From Dehalococcoidia bacterium UBA6627 (GTDB taxonomy: Bacteria; Chloroflexota; Dehalococcoidia; UBA2979): 16,972 nucleotides of DNA. Location of the stretch: positions 1 through 16,972 of the forward strand of contig DKLZ01000033.1 of the NCBI GenBank assembly GCA_002455955.1, written 5' to 3'. Shown one piece after another: positions 14,023 through 16,972 of this stretch. The notes beneath the pieces were generated by a model that did no database searches, had not been told where the DNA came from, and worked only from the letters and a program-made list of their open reading frames with translations. Position numbers and translations under genes: made by a program. The number at the start of each line of letters is the position of its first letter. Positions within the stretch are counted from its first letter, which is position 1.

Positions 14023-14823
14023 TCAGTGATCTAGTTCGTTGTGAATCTGGTTAACAACCGCGGGTAATATCTTGCCAGACGGACCAGCTATCACGACATT
14101 TGCAACCGAGGTTAGTGGTGTTGGTTCAGGGTTAATATCAATTAGCGGTACGCCGCGGCTGAGAGCATTGGCCGGATATTGTGCAGCAGGGTAGACGAGG
14201 GCTGATGTCCCGATTGTTAGGAAGCAGTCTGCAAGAGCAGTCTCCTCATGGCAGCGACGGAGAGCGGTAGCCGGAATTGGTTCGCCGAACATAACCGTGT
14301 CACTTTTCACGAGTCCACCGCATTCGGAGCAAATAGGTGGTAGCTCTGTGGCATCGATTACAAATTGGGTACGCGGCCAGCGCAGCTCACAGTCGAGACA
14401 ACGAAGCCAGTGACGATTTCCATGGATCTCGGTGATCGAGTTCTGTCCTGCTAAGCGATGTAGGTCATCGATGTTTTGAGTGATTAAGTGTGAAACGATA
14501 CCGAGCCGTTCCAGTTCAGCAAGAGCGAAGTGTCCGGGGTTCGGTTGTGCACCATCGATCGATCGTCCGAAACCATCATTTCGGCCCTCGTTCAGGCGGC
14601 GTTCCCACCAGGCGTGCGGGTCTGAAGTGAAGCTGTCAAATTGGTTCATCGGCGGTTCACCGTGCTCAGTCCATAAGCCACCTTCACCGCGAAAGGTGCG
14701 GATACCAGATTCCTTCGACATGCCAGCACCTGCGAGAACAACAGTGTGAGTTGAACGCGCTAGAAGCTTTGCGGCAAGGTCGATCTGATTGCCGAGATCA
14801 CTGAAGTTGGGCTGCTCTGACAC
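14023..14823 (-). CDS. Sir2-family NAD-dependent protein deacylase
   Basis: A 266-residue sirtuin. The NAD loop is GAGMSKESGIRTFRG (residues 32-46), with arginine in place of the usual proline after GI. Next come TQNIDDLH (115-122) and the catalytic H134 in EIHGN. The structural zinc site is C142-x2-C145 and C165-x2-C168. MFGEPIP, GTSALVYPAAQYP and INPEPTPLT complete the fold. It removes acetyl or longer acyl groups from lysines, consuming NAD and yielding O-acyl-ADP-ribose. The desuccinylase Tyr-x-x-Arg pair seen in SIRT5 and CobB reads W73-E-R-R76, so preference for acidic acyl groups is uncertain. The start is GTG 14823, with no ribosome binding site but a TANNNT box 6 bases upstream, so it may be leaderless. 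The beta-propeller gene follows. Confidence 0.91.
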   Translation of the reverse strand: MSEQPNFSDLGNQIDLAAKLLARSTHTVVLAGAGMSKESGIRTFRGEGGLWTEHGEPPMNQFDSFTSDPHAWWERRLNEGRNDGFGRSIDGAQPNPGHFALAELERLGIVSHLITQNIDDLHRLAGQNSITEIHGNRHWLRCLDCELRWPRTQFVIDATELPPICSECGGLVKSDTVMFGEPIPATALRRCHEETALADCFLTIGTSALVYPAAQYPANALSRGVPLIDINPEPTPLTSVANVVIAGPSGKILPAVVNQIHNELDH

Positions 14824-14829
14824 CCGGTG

Positions 14830-14835
14830 ATGCTA
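14830..14835 (-). promoter_or_regulatory. Candidate -10 box of a leaderless promoter for the sir2 gene
   Basis: Read on the minus strand this is TAGCAT, a TANNNT box, with 6 bases (CACCGG) between it and GTG 14823. This is the same geometry as at the exonuclease gene. No Shine-Dalgarno sequence is present ahead of this GTG. A -35 box is not clear. Confidence 0.33.
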
Positions 14836-14903
14836 CCGACGAGTCGGGATGAACGGTAGGGCGCTCGATTAAATCAAGGGCAGTCACTATTCCAGACACG
14901 GCG

Positions 14904-14909
14904 TACGAT
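14904..14909 (+). promoter_or_regulatory. Candidate -10 box for the TlpA-like gene
   Basis: TACGAT fits TANNNT and lies 13 bases before GTG 14923. The short leader that would result still holds the AAGGGG ribosome binding site at 14912-14917. No recognisable -35 hexamer sits 16-18 bases upstream, so this is tentative. Confidence 0.3.
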
Positions 14910-14922
14910 TTAAGGGGAAGGT

Positions 14923-15510
14923 GTGAAAGTGTCTCGAGTTTGGATCCAGTCGCGTCACATCATGGCGATTGTAATCGTTCTAGTGATCGCTAGTTTTTTT
15001 GGTTGGTGGGAACTGACCTCTCATTCACCGACCAATTCGGTTCTCGATGCAGGAGAATCTTCGCTGAAGATCAAGGTTGGTGAACAGGTTCCGAATTTCA
15101 GGCTCGAAACGCCTGATGATTCCGAATTACAGTTATCGGATTTTGTTGGTCGAGCAGTTGTGTTGAATTTCTGGGCAACTTGGTGCTCTCCGTGTCGAGC
15201 GGAGATGCCGGCGCTACAGCAGATCGCGAACGGATACGGACCATCCAGGGAACTCGTTGTCGTAGGGATCAATATGATGGAGTCACCTGAAGTCGTTAAG
15301 TCTTATACGAAAGAACTTGGTTTATCATTCCCAATGGCTCTTGACCGGAAAGGAGTATTGGCAGCCCGGTATGGACTGATCGGACTTCCTGCAACTTTCT
15401 TTATCGATGCGGACGGAATTCTTCAAGCGCAGGCTCTGGGCCAGTTGCATGGTGAGCTGCTACAAGACGGAATAGATGCAGTTCTCGGTGATCAAGTTGA
15501 TATTCCTTGA
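14923..15510 (+). CDS. Membrane-anchored TlpA/ResA-type thiol-disulfide oxidoreductase
   Basis: A 195-residue thioredoxin-fold protein. GTG 14923 follows AAGGGG (14912-14917) by 5 bases. A single hydrophobic segment at about residues 13-30, after a basic N-terminus, anchors it with the catalytic domain outside. VGEQVPNFRLETPD opens the AhpC/TSA-type domain. The redox motif is W87-C88-S-P-C91, preceded by LNFWAT, and the cis-proline is P156 in IGLPATFFID. The family reduces disulfides outside the membrane, commonly in cytochrome c maturation or oxidative folding. No cytochrome biogenesis genes are visible nearby. It diverges from sir2 and is followed, after 217 bp, by the biotin carrier gene on the same strand. 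Confidence 0.9.
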   Translation: MKVSRVWIQSRHIMAIVIVLVIASFFGWWELTSHSPTNSVLDAGESSLKIKVGEQVPNFRLETPDDSELQLSDFVGRAVVLNFWATWCSPCRAEMPALQQIANGYGPSRELVVVGINMMESPEVVKSYTKELGLSFPMALDRKGVLAARYGLIGLPATFFIDADGILQAQALGQLHGELLQDGIDAVLGDQVDIP

Positions 15511-15561
15511 ATTATTGCAGTTGACTTAATTGCCTTTTTAAGTGTTTTGAGATTCTCCATC

Positions 15562-15574
15562 CAATCAATGATTG
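15562..15574. repeat. Perfect 13-bp palindrome in the spacer before the biotin carrier gene
   Basis: CAATCA-A-TGATTG is an exact palindrome around a central A. It lies 51 bases after the TlpA-like stop and about 154 bases before the biotin carrier start, in a 217-bp spacer. A TTGACT at 15620-15625, with a poor -10 (CAGATT) 17 bases later, may be the promoter of the carrier gene. The palindrome could be an operator for it. Confidence 0.32.
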
Positions 15575-15727
15575 CATTCACTCATGTGGCAGAAAGTTGA
15601 AATAATTGCGTTAGATGGGTTGACTCTGGATCGCCTTCACTGCAGATTGCTCATGTCGCCGATGACATCGTGTTCGGCACACAAGTAGTCGAGGGAGATC
15701 TCGTGTTTCCCTGGGAAGGCAGACACT

Positions 15728-15943
15728 GTGGCAGATGTGATAGCAGAGTGGCCTGGTCGTGTGGCAGAAATCCATATAGCCGTCGGCGACAGCGTTGAGG
15801 TTGAGCAGGAACTATTCACCATTGAGTCAATGAAGATGCTGACTCCGATCCCGGCACCAGCAGCAGGGACGGTCTCGGAGATTCTTGTAGAGGTTGACGA
15901 CTTTGTGGACGAAGGTGCGGTCCTTGCAAAATTAGCCGACTGA
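15728..15943 (+). CDS. Small biotin/lipoyl-binding carrier protein (TB7.3-like)
   Basis: A 71-residue single biotinyl domain. E33-S-M35-K36-M37 is the biotin-attachment hairpin, with K36 the modified lysine, and APAAGTVSEILVEVDDFVDEGAVLAKL completes the barrel. Flanking methionines on both sides of the lysine favour biotin over lipoate. Size and architecture match the stand-alone biotinylated protein TB7.3 (Rv3221c) of mycobacteria, rather than the longer AccB of acetyl-CoA carboxylase, which has an N-terminal Ala/Pro-rich part. GTG 15728 follows GGAAGG (15714-15719) by 8 bases. No biotin carboxylase, carboxyltransferase or biotin ligase gene is in the window, so its enzyme partner must be encoded elsewhere. 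Confidence 0.9.
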   Translation: MADVIAEWPGRVAEIHIAVGDSVEVEQELFTIESMKMLTPIPAPAAGTVSEILVEVDDFVDEGAVLAKLAD

Positions 15944-15988
15944 GGGCGTAATCGCTGTATCGCAAATATCGGCGTTGTGATGCCCTGA

Positions 15989-16648
15989 TCAGATGATGCG
16001 ATGATGAGTGAGCGCGGTGAGCATTTGCTTTGCTGTGTCTCCAGTATGGTCTATATGGCGAGCAGCCCAGCCATAATGTCGGGCTGCGTCGATGTTCAAC
16101 ATCGTGTCGTCGAAGAAGAGAATTCGTGCGCTGCCGAGGTTGGCAGTTTTGGTGAAAGACTCGTAAATTTCTGGATCAGGTTTAACGTGACCCAATAGGT
16201 GGCTCGCGTGTATCTGATGTATTTCAGCGAGGTTAGGATAGTCGTTGAAGCTCCGGTCATCTGCGCCGAGTAACTGCCAATGGCGCGCGTTAGTATTCGA
16301 TAAGACTGCAGTATCGATACCAGCGTCATGGATTGTATCGATTACGCTACGAATTCTCGGATATTCCGCAATGATCCAAGCATCCATTATCCGGATGGCA
16401 TCATCAACTGAATAATTGTTGTCTGAGCATTCTTTTATGGCTCTAGCCCAGTTGGTGAGGTCGATTGTTCCGCTCATATGCTCTCTGGCGAGACGTGGAC
16501 TTTGTTTAGCTAAACCTTGGTGGACTACGCCGGGATGTTTATCGTCGAAACCTGCCAGTAGATGAGCGTCCTTCCAGCTTCTCGCGATCCGTATTAGGAC
16601 TCCTCCCAAATCGAATACGACAGTGTCGATTCTTGATTCAACGACCAT
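15989..16648 (-). CDS. HAD-superfamily hydrolase (subfamily IA, YihX-like phosphatase)
   Basis: A 219-residue HAD phosphatase. ATG 16648 is preferred over ATG 16654, because GAGGA lies 6 bases before the former and directly abuts the latter. Motif I is VFDLGGVL, with nucleophile D13; the usual second Asp is G15, as in the YihX-like DLGxV group. Motif II is S117 in VLSNTN, motif III K156 in HVKPDPEIY, and motif IV D180-D181 in FFDDTMLNIDAA. A helical cap lies between motifs I and II (about residues 20-100). Such enzymes hydrolyse sugar phosphates or other small phosphomonoesters; specificity cannot be read from sequence. It lies 30 bp downstream of the CoA-transferase gene on the same strand and is probably its operon partner. 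Confidence 0.87.
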   Translation of the reverse strand: MVVESRIDTVVFDLGGVLIRIARSWKDAHLLAGFDDKHPGVVHQGLAKQSPRLAREHMSGTIDLTNWARAIKECSDNNYSVDDAIRIMDAWIIAEYPRIRSVIDTIHDAGIDTAVLSNTNARHWQLLGADDRSFNDYPNLAEIHQIHASHLLGHVKPDPEIYESFTKTANLGSARILFFDDTMLNIDAARHYGWAARHIDHTGDTAKQMLTALTHHRII

Positions 16649-16678
16649 TCGCATTCCTCGTCTGCTGATTGATCTCAG

Positions 16679-16972
16679 CTAGCTTGTGCGTGTCGCACCG
16701 CTATCTTTCAGTATTTCGATCTCGTCCCAAGTCAGTCCTGCTGAGAGTAGGATTTCTTCAGTGTGCATGCCTAGAGGAGGCCCCGAACCTTGTATTCGCG
16801 GAGGTGTTACCGACATCTGAATTGGTAGACCAGGTACACGCATCAGTCCGAGATGTGGCGAGTTGATTTTTTGTAGGTAGCCATTCTCCCAGTATTGGGG
16901 GTGCTCAGACATTCCTGCGTAGTCCAGAACAGGTGCATGTGGGACGTCAGCTAGCTCAAGAGGCTCGAGCCA
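16679..16972 (-). CDS. CaiB/BaiF family III CoA-transferase, C-terminal part (cut by window end)
   Basis: The frame runs in from beyond the right edge and ends at TAG 16679-16681, giving 97 visible residues. The block LADVPHAPVLDYAGMSEHPQY, then ENGYLQKI, and later RVPGLPIQM and the closing LTWDEIEILKDSGA are the usual C-terminal pattern of formyl-CoA-transferase-like family III enzymes ('GVPxAPV...hPq...g', then 'lG..teeIL...Gls.eei..L...G'). They move CoA between acyl-CoA and a free carboxylic acid. The catalytic aspartate lies upstream, outside the window, so activity cannot be judged. The HAD gene follows 30 bp downstream. Confidence 0.88.
   Translation of the reverse strand, partial: WLEPLELADVPHAPVLDYAGMSEHPQYWENGYLQKINSPHLGLMRVPGLPIQMSVTPPRIQGSGPPLGMHTEEILLSAGLTWDEIEILKDSGATRTS

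Noticed and set aside
15944..15988. GGGC/GCCC pair between the convergent biotin carrier and HAD genes as a terminator
   Set aside because: The stem is 4 bp with a loop of more than 30 bases and no T run.
1..16972. CRISPR arrays, tRNA or rRNA genes, insertion sequences, toxin-antitoxin or defence operons
   Set aside because: I looked across both strands and found no spaced direct repeats, cloverleaf-like sequence, transposase motifs or known defence domains. All larger open frames are accounted for by metabolic or housekeeping families.

Overview
This 17 kb window reads as gene-dense bacterial chromosome from a free-living heterotroph. It holds 19 protein-coding genes, two of them cut by the window edges. 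I see no rRNA, tRNA, CRISPR array, insertion sequence, phage gene or recognisable transcriptional regulator. Base composition looks roughly balanced (estimated by eye). GTG and TTG starts are common. Several features point to an Actinobacteriota-like or Chloroflexota-like (SAR202-type) lineage: an Rv0121-type F420/PPOX protein, a 71-residue TB7.3-like biotin carrier, a stand-alone 5'-3' exonuclease, an Ltp2-like thiolase with a DUF35 partner, a CaiB-type CoA transferase, and two genes that look leaderless with TANNNT -10 boxes. This placement is inference; no marker gene settles it.

Layout, left to right. Positions 2-181 hold the end of an NAD(P)H-hydrate epimerase. A plus-strand block (410-2412) carries a thiolase-fold protein without the catalytic cysteine, its DUF35 zinc-ribbon/OB partner, and an unusual FmdB-type zinc-ribbon protein. 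On the minus strand, a metallo-beta-lactamase-fold hydrolase and a GMC oxidoreductase form a two-gene operon (4948 to 2467). A plus-strand 5'-3' exonuclease follows (5185-6081). Two SDR genes run on the minus strand (7756 to 6140). Upstream of them on the same strand is a D-Ala-D-Ala carboxypeptidase/PPOX pair (9887 to 7976).

A divergent 211-bp spacer with nested inverted repeats separates the carboxypeptidase from a plus-strand long-chain acyl-CoA synthetase (10099-11796). Next come a glyoxalase-II-like hydrolase (-), a NIPSNAP protein (+), an Asp-box beta-propeller and a Sir2 deacylase (-), a membrane-anchored TlpA-type thioredoxin (+), a small biotin carrier (+), and a HAD hydrolase behind a partial CoA transferase (-).

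Functionally, much of the window fits breakdown of acyl-CoA-linked or alcohol/lactone substrates: acyl-CoA ligase, CoA transferase, Ltp2/DUF35 retro-aldolase candidate, two SDRs, GMC dehydrogenase and MBL-fold hydrolase. The rest is housekeeping: metabolite repair, DNA repair or replication, cell wall, thiol redox and protein deacylation. No classical defence, secretion or mobile system is visible. The most unusual items are the cysteine-less thiolase/DUF35 pair, the FmdB protein lacking its first zinc knuckle, an SDR lacking its YxxxK motif, and the inverted-repeat array in the 9888-10098 spacer.
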